Source: Promethearchaeota archaeon
GTDB taxonomy: Archaea; Asgardarchaeota; Lokiarchaeia; Sigyniarchaeales; SOKP01
Assembly (NCBI GenBank): GCA_030606095.1
Contig: JAUWHC010000144.1
Location: 1 to 6,765, forward strand
Reading direction: 5' to 3'
Length of the DNA: 6,765 bases
The position numbers and the translations under genes are program-made. Below the pieces are notes generated by a model. That model made no database searches. It had not been told where the DNA came from and saw only the letters and a list, made by a program, of their open reading frames with translations. Of this stretch, positions 1 through 4,966 are shown in pieces (the stretch's first letter is position 1; each line of letters starts with the position of its first letter).

Positions 1-399
1 ATAGCCATGCTTTTTTAAAAAGGGAATGCTTCTATAATTATTTGGATGGACCCAGTTATATAATGTGTGCCCTCCTAACTCTTTAGCAAGTTGTTCAGCT
101 CTATTAAATAGTGCGTATCCAATGCCCTTTCGCCTATCTTCAGGTACAACAAACAACAATTCATCCCATACAACATCATCATCTACTCTACACACAGTAA
201 AGCCAATTAAGTATTGATTCTCATTTACAGCAATAAAAATAGGGAAATTCTTTTTGAGATAATAATCGAGTTCCTCTTTTGCAGCATCTAGATCGTGGTC
301 CTTTTCTCTATTGCTTAATTTAGCCAGTGCAATTCTATTTTGAGCAATTAGGTTTAATAATTGAGTTTTATATTTCTCATCGTATGAGATTATTTTCAA
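1..399 (-). CDS. GNAT-family N-acetyltransferase, C-terminus cut by window edge
   Basis: A reverse-strand frame is open for 133 codons from a TTG start (397-399) to the window edge. It should transfer an acetyl group from acetyl-CoA to an amine; the substrate cannot be read from the sequence. The GNAT core is clear: a strand with IGF at residues 65-67, then ELLFVVPEDRRKGIGYALF (80-98), containing the acetyl-CoA pyrophosphate-binding R-x-x-G-x-G/A loop (R89-RKGIG-Y95), and the late motif HPNN...FLKKHGY (118-133), typical of the last helix and strand. An in-frame TGA lies two codons upstream of the TTG, and no ATG or GTG is available between them, so the start is well constrained. A purine-rich GAGAG lies about 9 nt upstream. 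Probably a few C-terminal residues are missing. It is divergent from everything to its right, with no operon partner visible. The family call is firm; substrate unknown. Confidence 0.88.
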   Translation of the reverse strand, partial: MKIISYDEKYKTQLLNLIAQNRIALAKLSNREKDHDLDAAKEELDYYLKKNFPIFIAVNENQYLIGFTVCRVDDDVVWDELLFVVPEDRRKGIGYALFNRAEQLAKELGGHTLYNWVHPNNYRSIPFLKKHGY

Positions 400-440
400 A
401 TATCACTCTCAACTCATATCAATTTAATATGTTGATCTAG

Positions 441-554
441 TTTTTTAAATATTTAAATAGTGAGAAATTGCGAAATCTTCCCGGTGTTGAAGAAATTAAG
501 ACCCAAATCGTATTGGATCGAATAAAAGAAGATACAACTATTATTATTCCTTAA
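441..554 (+). pseudogene. Remnant of a small ORF, diverged copy of the 1544-1645 ORF
   Basis: This frame is open from 441 to a TAA at 552-554 and has no ATG; TTG at 468 is the first plausible start (28 aa). Its end reads VEEIKTQIVLDRIKEDTTIIIP. The 33-aa ORF at 1544-1645 contains AEEVKTEIVLDRIKEDHSIIIP. Over the 22 aligned codons the frames differ at many third positions (for example AAG/AAA, ACC/ACT, GTA/GTT, TTG/TTA, CGA/CGT) while the residues are mostly kept, so the sequence was, or is, selected as protein. The pattern resembles the first helix of helix-turn-helix transposase proteins (K-x-EIVL-x-x-IKE-x-x-SI), but that is only a resemblance. The copy here lacks an ATG and a good ribosome site and is most likely a relic. 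The rest of 400-746 shows nothing recognisable apart from promoter-like sequence at both ends. Confidence 0.45.
447..457 (-). promoter_or_regulatory. Probable TATA box of the acetyltransferase gene
   Basis: On the minus strand this reads ATTTAAATATTTA-like. It lies about 50 nt upstream of the TTG start, which would place transcription start near 420 with a leader of roughly 20 nt. It is AT-rich within an AT-rich genome, so the evidence is position and composition only. It partly overlaps the open frame of the small remnant on the plus strand. Confidence 0.4.
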
Positions 555-716
555 TAATTTCTTTCTTTTGGAACTAAGATTTACAAGGACAATGTATTCC
601 TTTTGATAGATTAAAAAATTCATGGCATTAAGGAATTTATCATCCTGAATAATAAAAGTCTTTTAAAGAGAAAAAAAATCTGATATAACTTGTTTTAGTA
701 TTAAATTTAAGTATAC

Positions 717-735
717 TTTATATACCTATTATACC
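717..735 (+). promoter_or_regulatory. TATA box and TATACC repeats upstream of vapBC
   Basis: TTTATATA at 717-724 is followed 23 nt later by the vapB ATG at 747, the spacing expected for a leaderless archaeal transcript. Two direct copies of TATACC (721-726 and 730-735), 9 bp apart, overlap and follow the box. Short repeats overlapping the promoter are what RHH antitoxins usually bind when they repress their own operon, so these are operator candidates. No ribosome-binding site precedes the ATG, which fits leaderless initiation. Confidence 0.5.
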
Positions 736-746
736 ATATATACTAT

Positions 747-1025
747 ATGAGTGAAAATACAACTATAAAAGTATCAAAGAAGACTCTTGAAAAATTACAT
801 CGTTTAGCTGGGGAATTGACTAAAGAGAGGGGTAAAAGAGTGACCTTAGAAAGGGCAATAATTTACCTTTTAGAAGAAAAGCAAAACACTGTCGATAAAA
901 ATTCATCGAAAAGTCTAAAACTTAAACAAGATAGAAAGAAATTTCTAGAATTATTAGAAGAAACTGTTGAAGGCGCAGGACCAGAAGATTTTAAAGAATA
1001 TGATTTTGAAGATATTGGTGTATAG
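747..1025 (+). CDS. vapB: VapB-like antitoxin with ribbon-helix-helix domain
   Basis: A 92-aa protein predicted to neutralise the PIN-domain RNase encoded directly downstream and to repress their shared promoter. Residues about 4-46 look like an RHH DNA-binding domain: a short strand (TTIKVSKKT) followed by two helices (LEKLHRLAGELTKERG and VTLERAIIYLLEE). The middle is a lysine-rich linker (about 47-66), and the acidic tail (about 67-92, ending KEYDFEDIGV) is the sort of segment that wraps into the toxin active site. The ATG at 747 starts at the likely transcription start, with no Shine-Dalgarno. The stop is 1 nt before the toxin ATG, so the two are co-transcribed. The assignment rests on domain pattern and position; the RHH is degenerate and the exact VapB subfamily is unknown. 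Confidence 0.78.
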   Translation: MSENTTIKVSKKTLEKLHRLAGELTKERGKRVTLERAIIYLLEEKQNTVDKNSSKSLKLKQDRKKFLELLEETVEGAGPEDFKEYDFEDIGV

Positions 1026-1026
1026 A

Positions 1027-1506
1027 ATGAGGGTCTTCATAGATACTGAAATATGGATTTTTTCTAAAAAGAAACCTAAATCCGAAAAATTCTCAAAGGA
1101 ATCAGATTTTCAGAATGCTAACAAATTCCATGAAAGAGCTAAAAAATTTTTAAAAAACCAAATAAGCCAAAATGAAATATTTATGACATATCATCAACTT
1201 TGTGAAATATTTCATATTTTAGGTTTTCGAGGAATGCGGATCCCATTAGATATTGTACAAAGATATTGTTTTCAATTACTAACAAGTGAATTTATTATCT
1301 GGTTTGAGAATACAATCAAACATGTAAATAAAGCCTTAGATATGAGCTTACAAAGTGGAATCCATATCTGGGATTATCTCTGCGTCTTACCAATCTATAA
1401 GGAAATCGATGTGATGTATTCATGTGATGTTCACTTCAAACATGAATCATTTCAGTCTTTAGGACCAAAAATTGAAAATCCTCTTAATATATGGATTCCA
1501 CTTTAG
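1027..1506 (+). CDS. vapC: VapC-like PIN-domain ribonuclease toxin
   Basis: A 159-aa PIN-domain protein, probably a magnesium-dependent endoribonuclease that cuts RNA (tRNA or rRNA in studied relatives; target here unknown) when not bound by the antitoxin. The frame extends upstream to 967 inside vapB, but the ATG at 1027 gives the standard PIN N-terminus MRVFIDTEIW and sits 1 nt after the vapB stop, so I choose it. The four acidic positions expected of the family are present: D6 (DTE), E60 (HQLCEIF), D116 (SGIHIWDYL) and D134 (SCDVHF). The common DTN is here DTE, so the residue usually next to the metal site is replaced. The C-terminus (LGPKIENPL) is also typical of this VapC group. The gene is complete and shows no damage. 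It is slightly longer than many VapCs (about 130-140 aa), with a lysine-rich insertion near residues 14-40. Confidence 0.85.
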   Translation: MRVFIDTEIWIFSKKKPKSEKFSKESDFQNANKFHERAKKFLKNQISQNEIFMTYHQLCEIFHILGFRGMRIPLDIVQRYCFQLLTSEFIIWFENTIKHVNKALDMSLQSGIHIWDYLCVLPIYKEIDVMYSCDVHFKHESFQSLGPKIENPLNIWIPL

Positions 1507-1543
1507 TATTCAACTATACTGAGCATAGATAAAGAGTATTATT

Positions 1544-1645
1544 ATGTCGAATAAATTTTATCCCTCTGTTGCTGAAGAAGTTAAAACTGAAATTGTTTTA
1601 GACCGTATTAAAGAAGATCATTCAATTATTATTCCTGAGGAATAA
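1544..1645 (+). CDS. 33-aa ORF, repeated elsewhere in the window; unknown function
   Basis: ATG to TAA encodes a 33-residue peptide beginning MSNKFYPSVAEEV and ending IIIPEE. It begins 37 nt after the vapC stop. It is related to the remnant at 441-554: 17 of 22 aligned residues match, while most codon differences between them are silent. That is a sign of protein-level selection at some time. The spacing Y-P-x(5)-V-K-x-E-I-V-L-x-x-I-K-E resembles the start of small HTH transposase subunits (OrfA-like), so it may be the front end of a decayed insertion sequence. No transposase body or terminal inverted repeats follow. It could equally be a small free-standing peptide gene. I do not recognise a family with confidence. 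Confidence 0.4.
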   Translation: MSNKFYPSVAEEVKTEIVLDRIKEDHSIIIPEE

Positions 1646-1662
1646 AAAATATTCTATAATGA

Positions 1663-1764
1663 AAAAGTAATCTAACGCTGAACGATGTGAAAGAGATAAG
1701 CAACGAAATTACAAAAAGAAGCTGGCTAAAACATAAAGAATATCTTAAAAAATTAGAAGAATGA
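1663..1764 (+). pseudogene. Short frame overlapping vapC remnant start, possible antitoxin tail
   Basis: A 33-codon frame without ATG (first alternative start GTG at 1687) ends with TGA at 1762-1764, overlapping the ATG of the following PIN remnant as ATGA. The translated end, KRSWLKHKEYLKKLEE, is charged and helical, as antitoxin C-termini often are. The 4-nt stop/start overlap is the usual geometry of an antitoxin-toxin pair. The N-terminal DNA-binding part is missing, so if this was an antitoxin it has lost its front. The evidence is position and overlap; no family motif is visible. Confidence 0.35.
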
Positions 1765-1958
1765 AGCTTATTATTGATACAAATATATTAATTTCTATAT
1801 TATTAAAAGACTCAATAAGTAGAGAACTACTTCTCAACGATAAAGCTGAATCTTCAATCATATTATTTAAATATAAACATCTTTTCGAGACTCAGCTAAA
1901 TTATAAAAGGATATCTTTTGATCAACCAGAAATGGAAAAAGCTAAGAGGATTGGATAA
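1761..1958 (+). pseudogene. Truncated VapC/PIN-domain toxin remnant
   Basis: The 65-residue frame opens with MKLIIDTNILISILLKDSIS, a textbook PIN N-terminus carrying the first metal-binding aspartate (D6 in DTN). PIN toxins need about 125-140 residues and further acidic residues in the second half. Here the frame stops after EMEKAKRIG, around where the segment leading to the next aspartates would normally begin. The middle (FKYKHLFET) looks like the family's helix region but is shortened. It is therefore very unlikely to be an active nuclease. It overlaps the preceding frame by 4 nt and is followed by another broken frame in a different phase. I am sure of the PIN start; the exact damage is inferred. 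Confidence 0.65.
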
Positions 1959-2218
1959 GAGGTACAGTTAGTTGTCTTATAATTATCAAAGAATTTATTG
2001 AAACAATTATTCCCAATGAGAGTTTTATTATTGTTAGTGAATCATATGGTTGTTATTTTACAAGAGGATTGAATAAGAAAAAACAGAATTTAATTGATGT
2101 TGTTTTGTTTCTAGTACCTGCTATATTACCTTATGAAGAATAAAGAGATTTACCTGAACCTGTTATCTTAGTAAAGGATGACAATTTAATTTCCAAACTA
2201 AATCCTTTTGAAAGGTAA
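1946..2218 (+). pseudogene. Broken reading frame of unknown origin
   Basis: In a phase different from the PIN remnant, 65 sense codons run from 1946 to a TAA at 2141-2143. The same phase then continues open for 24 further codons to TAA at 2216-2218. There is no ATG or GTG at the front. The composition looks protein-like (for example IKEFIETIIPNESFIIVSES, then PVILVKDDNLISKLNPFER). The final stretch faintly recalls the end of some PIN proteins (T-x-D-x-x-L-L-x-LNPF), which would fit decay of a second toxin, but the first part does not look like PIN. The internal stop and missing start suggest a dead gene. It is convergent with, and 14 nt from, the end of the protease-fusion gene. Confidence 0.35.
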
Positions 2219-2231
2219 TAGAGGTAATACT
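2213..2231. repeat. Tandem 9-bp AGGTAATA(G/C) repeat at the 3' end of the protease gene
   Basis: Two adjacent 9-mers, AGGTAATAG (2213-2221) and AGGTAATAC (2222-2230), lie immediately before the stop codon of the minus-strand protease gene. GGTAATACT at 2223-2231 is the exact reverse complement of AGTATTACC at 2999-3007, next to the start codon of the same gene. The gene is thus bracketed by a 9-bp inverted repeat within about 2 nt of each end. Confidence 0.45.
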
Positions 2232-2232
2232 C

Positions 2233-2997
2233 TCAGCTTAAAGATTGAAGACAGAAGAGTTTTTCATTTCCCAATAGTAATAAATTAAACTTATCTATGA
2301 AATTTTTCCCAATTAATGCTTTAATTCCGAATAAGTCAGCCAATTCAGTAAATACAAAATCTAGATTATAAGATTGTCCATTATAACTGAATTTTGCTTT
2401 GAAAATGGATAATTCCATAATTTTATTTGCAGTAAAGACTTTACTTCTTCTGACTGGTGTTAAATCGTGATTGTTCAATAAGCTATTGTCTAACGCTATA
2501 ATGGTTGCGCCTGTATCTATTAGTCCAAATATCTTTTTTGTGTTTCCATTTAATTCCACATATATCTCTAATAATGGATAATAATTCTCATCAAATCTCG
2601 CTTGATTATAACATTTAGTATTTTCTACAGAAAATAATGAAAATAATGTTTCGAAAACGGGCATTTCCATTCCTTTTCGTATAATCCCCGAAGCGGCTTG
2701 CGGAAATTTGGAATATAGTTTTTCCATTACTTCCTTTATAGAATCTCCTATTACAACTATTTCATTACGTGCTATTCCTAAGTATTTTCCATTGGGAATA
2801 AAATCTGGAATTTTTATCTTATCTTTATCCAATGGAGGATTTTCTTTAATGAAATTATCAACTACCTTATTTAAAATCATTTTATCTTCAATAGCTTCCC
2901 TAATAAATTCACTTACGCTTTTATATCCCTTAATTTTAACAATTTCTTCGATTTTCTTCTTTTTTTCTTCATCAACTTTAAAATTAATTATTGTCAT
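2233..2997 (-). CDS. RHH DNA-binding, DUF5678-like and retropepsin-like aspartic protease fusion
   Basis: A 254-aa protein with three recognisable parts. Residues 1-42 form a ribbon-helix-helix: a strand (TIINFKVDEEK) and two helices, with the typical GYKSVSEFIREAIED. Residues about 70-99 (KYLGIARNEIVVIGDSIKEVMEKLYSKFP) match the small DUF5678 pattern, a beta-hairpin and helix often found beside archaeal and bacterial pepsin-like domains. Residues about 141-250 are a retropepsin-like (clan AA) aspartic protease: the active-site loop LIDTGAT with catalytic D161, and the later ALIGKNFID (227-235) matching the family's I-L/I-G loop. One DTG per chain means it must dimerise, which the RHH would promote. 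ATG at 2995-2997 gives the RHH its full first strand. Inference: a DNA-bound regulator that can cut itself or a partner protein. No signal peptide or membrane segment, so cytoplasmic. The gene is undamaged and single on this strand. Confidence 0.8.
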   Translation of the reverse strand: MTIINFKVDEEKKKKIEEIVKIKGYKSVSEFIREAIEDKMILNKVVDNFIKENPPLDKDKIKIPDFIPNGKYLGIARNEIVVIGDSIKEVMEKLYSKFPQAASGIIRKGMEMPVFETLFSLFSVENTKCYNQARFDENYYPLLEIYVELNGNTKKIFGLIDTGATIIALDNSLLNNHDLTPVRRSKVFTANKIMELSIFKAKFSYNGQSYNLDFVFTELADLFGIKALIGKNFIDKFNLLLLGNEKLFCLQSLS

Positions 2998-2998
2998 T

Positions 2999-3043
2999 AG
3001 TATTACCGATCTTTATAAAAGAAGTATTACGTATTATATATAT
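2999..3043 (-). promoter_or_regulatory. Promoter and putative operator of the RHH-protease gene
   Basis: On the plus strand AGTATTAC occurs at 2999-3006 and 3023-3030, followed directly by GTATTAT at 3031-3037; on the minus strand these read GTAATAC/ATAATAC. The minus-strand ATATATATAAT (3033-3043) is a good TATA box, predicting transcription start near 3010 and a leader of about a dozen nt. Repeats overlapping a TATA box upstream of a gene with an RHH domain suggest autoregulation. A second possible TATA box (TTTTATAAAG on the minus strand) sits at 3012-3021. Confidence 0.45.
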
Positions 3044-3050
3044 CCATCCT

Positions 3051-3064
3051 AATATTTAAATATT
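3051..3064. repeat. 14-bp perfect AT-only palindrome
   Basis: AATATTTAAATATT is self-complementary. It lies just upstream of the protease promoter. In such AT-rich DNA it may be chance or an upstream TATA-like element. Confidence 0.3.
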
Positions 3065-3133
3065 TGATAGAAGAAAGTCCAGATTGAGAAATATAATATA
3101 AATGCTTAAAAATTGATGAATATAAAGGAAAAA

Positions 3134-3173
3134 TGAATGAAGGATTGGAGATAATAGGAAATATTGATGAAAA
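3134..3173 (+). pseudogene. Possible 5' fragment of a plus-strand gene
   Basis: An ATG at 3134, preceded by AAAGGAAAA (Shine-Dalgarno-like) and by a TATA-like AATATAATATAAA at about 3092-3104, opens a frame reading MNEGLEIIGNIDEKS. After roughly 13-15 codons the DNA becomes the complement of the RHH antitoxin fragment on the other strand, and the continuing plus-strand translation looks like a shadow. This suggests a gene whose front was joined to another truncated gene. Evidence is the start signals and the abrupt change in character; low certainty. Confidence 0.25.
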
Positions 3174-3251
3174 ATCTATACCAAGCAATTTCGCTATCCG
3201 TTCGAGCTCATCTATGGTCTCTTTTTTCATTCTTACAGATAGATTAGTCAC
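3174..3251 (-). pseudogene. N-terminal fragment of an RHH (VapB/UPF0175-like) antitoxin
   Basis: From a GTG at 3249-3251 the minus strand encodes MTNLSVRMKKETIDELERIA and continues to KLLGID (residue 26), a typical RHH or UPF0175 antitoxin beginning with strand and first helix. The second helix, normally something like R-S-x-x-I-R-E-A, is absent: after D26 the frame turns into phenylalanine/serine/isoleucine-rich sequence (FSSIFPIISNPSFIF) that is the complement of an apparently different plus-strand frame. The minus frame itself stays open to 3027, but only the first 26 codons look like a protein of this family. The antitoxin is therefore cut in half and cannot fold into an RHH dimer. It was probably the partner of a lost toxin. 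Confidence 0.6.
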
Positions 3252-3254
3252 ATT

Positions 3255-3344
3255 CTACGCTAACAACTCCTTTACTTTTTTTATAATATAGACTTCTTCA
3301 TATGACTTAAGATTGCTTTCTAATTCGAGTATTGAACATTTAAC
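3255..3344 (-). pseudogene. C-terminal coding remnant upstream of the RHH fragment
   Basis: A minus-strand frame of 29 codons with no ATG ends in TAG (3255-3257), 3 nt before the GTG of the RHH fragment and in the same phase. Its end reads LESNLKSYEEVYIIKKVKEL. The charged, helical composition and tight spacing suggest the tail of the gene once co-transcribed ahead of the antitoxin. It is too short to assign to a family. The rest of 3258-3480 holds promoter sequence for the next gene and nothing else I can identify. Confidence 0.3.
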
Positions 3345-3401
3345 CTATGAGCATTATAGGAATAGTTTTGAAATAAATACTTATTTAAGCCTAAACAACT
3401 A

Positions 3402-3468
3402 TTTTTATAATAGCGACTGATTATAAGTAATATTAATAAGAAAGGATTAGGTGTTTTTATATGGGAGG
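3402..3468 (+). promoter_or_regulatory. Promoter and ribosome-binding site of the first DUF433 gene
   Basis: TTTTTATAATA at 3402-3412 is TATA-like and would start transcription around 3435, leaving a leader of about 45 nt. GGGAGG at 3463-3468 is a strong Shine-Dalgarno 12 nt before the ATG at 3481. It is the clearest ribosome-binding site in the window and decides that start over the GTG at 3451. Confidence 0.5.
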
Positions 3469-3480
3469 ATTTACCACATC

Positions 3481-3720
3481 ATGAATGTAAAGGAACTAAT
3501 TTCTATCGATCCAGATGTATGTTTTGGGAAACCACATATTAAGGGAACCCGAATTAAGGTAAGTTTTATTTTGGAATTGGTTTCTTCTGGTTGGAATATT
3601 GAACAAATTCAACAAGAATATGATCATATATCTCGAGAACAGATAACTGCATGTTTAATTTATGCTGGTCATATAGTAGATACATATAATGGAAAAACGG
3701 AAATCTCTCATGAAGTATAA
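3481..3720 (+). CDS. DUF433 antitoxin, partner toxin decayed
   Basis: A 79-aa DUF433 protein, the usual antitoxin of DUF5615 (PIN-like) toxins. The family signature is complete: ISIDPDVCFGKPHIKGTRIK (residues 7-26), then FILELVSSGWNIEQIQQEY (29-47), an HTH-like region, and EQITACLIYAGHIV (53-66). The ATG at 3481 follows GGGAGG and gives the standard N-terminus; the GTG at 3451 would add ten atypical residues. The gene is intact, but the toxin whose ATG overlaps its last 11 nt (3710) is broken, so this is a lone antitoxin. It could persist by chance, act as a repressor, or cross-neutralise the related intact toxin at 6081. It shares only family-level similarity with the DUF433 protein at 5870, so it is not a recent duplicate of it. 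Confidence 0.85.
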   Translation: MNVKELISIDPDVCFGKPHIKGTRIKVSFILELVSSGWNIEQIQQEYDHISREQITACLIYAGHIVDTYNGKTEISHEV

Positions 3721-3902
3721 ATTTTATTGTGACGAAAATATTACAAAAAAATTATAAAATACTATAAAAAGATATGGTTTTCAAGTCGATTCGGTTAGAA
3801 ATCAAAAATTATTTGGTATTAAGAATGGAGATTTCTATAAGCACCAAGGGTCGAACCTACCATTTTTTCACTTGTCAATGTGATATTTTAATATGGAATT
3901 AA
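3710..3902 (+). pseudogene. DUF5615 PIN-like toxin pseudogene (nonsense and frameshift)
   Basis: The ATG at 3710 overlaps the DUF433 stop, as in working pairs. Translation gives MKYKFYCDENITKKL (DUF5615 start, with the first active-site DEN) and then TAA at 3755-3757. The same phase continues with NTIKRYGFQVDSVRNQKLFG, clearly the next family segment (L-x-x-x-G-x-x-V-x-S-V). Around 3845-3870 the phase shifts, and another frame supplies FTCQCDILIWN, corresponding to the family's T-C-D-x-D-F strand, ending in TAA at 3900-3902. So at least one nonsense mutation and one frameshift separate recognisable parts in the right order. The second acidic cluster is also degraded (CQCDI). The toxin is dead, about 64 codons long in total against about 110-120 normally, so the 3' end is also missing. 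Confidence 0.75.
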
Positions 3903-3973
3903 TTTCTTATGAGGGAATCTGAGAATCCCTTAGATTAAACTTTTAAATATTAAACAAAATATAAAAATAAACA

Positions 3974-3996
3974 TATTTAAAAATAATCAGTAAGGT
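3974..3996 (+). promoter_or_regulatory. Promoter of the alpha/beta hydrolase gene
   Basis: TATTTAAA at 3974-3981 lies about 25-30 nt before the ATG at 4006, implying an almost leaderless message. AAGGT at 3992-3996 is a weak Shine-Dalgarno-like run if transcription starts further up, at TTTTAAATATT (about 3941-3951). Which is used cannot be told from sequence. Confidence 0.4.
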
Positions 3997-4005
3997 AAGA
4001 GAAAT

Positions 4006-4821
4006 ATGGCTAAAAATAAACCAGAATACGGGATTTTTAAAAATTCAATACCATATGCTCGTTTTGGAGAGGGAGACAAGATCTTACTTCTATTATTTGG
4101 AGGACCTGGTAATGAAGTCCCCAAAGGATTTATATTTAATACATTGTTAAAAGGTTTGAACCCGTTCGTTGAGGAATACACAATTTATGTAGTAACTAGA
4201 AAATCGGGGCTCCATGAGGGCTACACTACAAAAGATATGTCTAATGATTATGCAGAAATGATAAGAGATGAGTTTGAAGGAAAAGTTAATCTAATTATCG
4301 GGATGTCTTATGGAGGAATGATCGCTCAGCACTTTGCAGCAGATCACTTTGAGCTATTCAATCATATTGTTATTGTATCGGCTGCCCATAAAATAAGTGA
4401 AGAAGGAAAACAAGTAGATATCAAGTTTGCTGAACTAATGAGTAAAGGGAACTATAAATCAGCTTATGTAACTATAGCAAATGCGTTATATCCACCAAGT
4501 TTTAAAAGAAGATTTCTTAAGGTAATTTTTTGGCTGATTGGTTGTTTTGCTCATAAACCTGAAAGCAAAACCTTTTCTCAGGATGTTTTAATCGAAGCTA
4601 AAGCCGAAATTGAACATAATTCAATTGATAGTTTAAAAAATATATCTGTTCCTGTTTTAATACTTTGTGGTGATAAAGATTTCTATTCCCCCCCTGAATA
4701 TGTAAAAGAAATGGACAGTTTAATAAACAATTCAACCCTAAAATTCTATGAAAATATAGGACATGAGGTTATTGAGGATAGTAGGTTCGCTAAAGATGTT
4801 CTTGAATTCATTTCGGATTAA
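4006..4821 (+). CDS. Alpha/beta-hydrolase fold protein
   Basis: A 271-aa alpha/beta hydrolase with the full catalytic set: oxyanion-hole loop FGGPGN (31-36), nucleophile elbow GMSYGGM with S101 (99-105), acid D225 in LCGDKDFYSP (220-229) and histidine H253 in NIGHEVI (250-256). A cap region lies at about 128-205 and contains a hydrophobic helix (LKVIFWLIGCFAH, 171-183) that probably lines the substrate pocket or contacts a membrane. It should hydrolyse an ester, amide or thioester; the substrate cannot be deduced. There is no signal peptide, so it acts in the cytoplasm. The ATG is preceded by a TATA box at near-leaderless distance. It is monocistronic: the next gene is 145 nt away with its own AT-rich upstream region. 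Codon use and composition match the surroundings, with no sign of damage. Confidence 0.87.
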   Translation: MAKNKPEYGIFKNSIPYARFGEGDKILLLLFGGPGNEVPKGFIFNTLLKGLNPFVEEYTIYVVTRKSGLHEGYTTKDMSNDYAEMIRDEFEGKVNLIIGMSYGGMIAQHFAADHFELFNHIVIVSAAHKISEEGKQVDIKFAELMSKGNYKSAYVTIANALYPPSFKRRFLKVIFWLIGCFAHKPESKTFSQDVLIEAKAEIEHNSIDSLKNISVPVLILCGDKDFYSPPEYVKEMDSLINNSTLKFYENIGHEVIEDSRFAKDVLEFISD

Positions 4822-4966
4822 AATCTACAAATATTCGTTTTTATTCCCTATTTAAGAACAATCAGGAGGAGCATATTTCCATTCTTTTGCTACTTAAGAT
4901 AATAATAAAGTATAACAAGTTTTAGTTAAATTGAAATTAAAAGAAATCATCCTAAAATAGACAATT

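Noticed and set aside
451..621. A 56-codon minus-strand frame opposite the small-ORF remnant
   Set aside because: The comparison with 1544-1645 shows third-position variation in the plus-strand phase, so coding was on the plus strand; the minus peptide is a shadow.
967..1026. Upstream extension of the vapC frame (start at 967 instead of 1027)
   Set aside because: It overlaps vapB completely, and the added 20 residues do not resemble a PIN protein; the ATG at 1027 gives the standard N-terminus 1 nt after the vapB stop.
2708..3052. 114-codon plus-strand open frame
   Set aside because: It lies antisense to the RHH/DUF5678 part of the protease fusion and is rich in Ser, Ile, Leu and Phe, as expected for a complement shadow of an AT-rich gene; no motif.
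1946..3902. Reassignment of TAA as a sense codon, suggested by in-frame TAA in two broken genes (2141, 3755)
   Set aside because: Intact genes here end in TAA at the expected length (for example 3720, 5713, 6446), and the toxin at 3710 also has a frameshift, so ordinary decay explains it.
3987..4181. 64-codon minus-strand frame over the start of the alpha/beta hydrolase gene
   Set aside because: Shadow of a clear enzyme gene; no family features and no start signals.
4857..4875. AGGAGG-type ribosome-binding site between the two enzyme genes (AATCAGGAGGAGCAT)
   Set aside because: No ATG, GTG or TTG with a reasonable frame follows at the right distance; probably chance.
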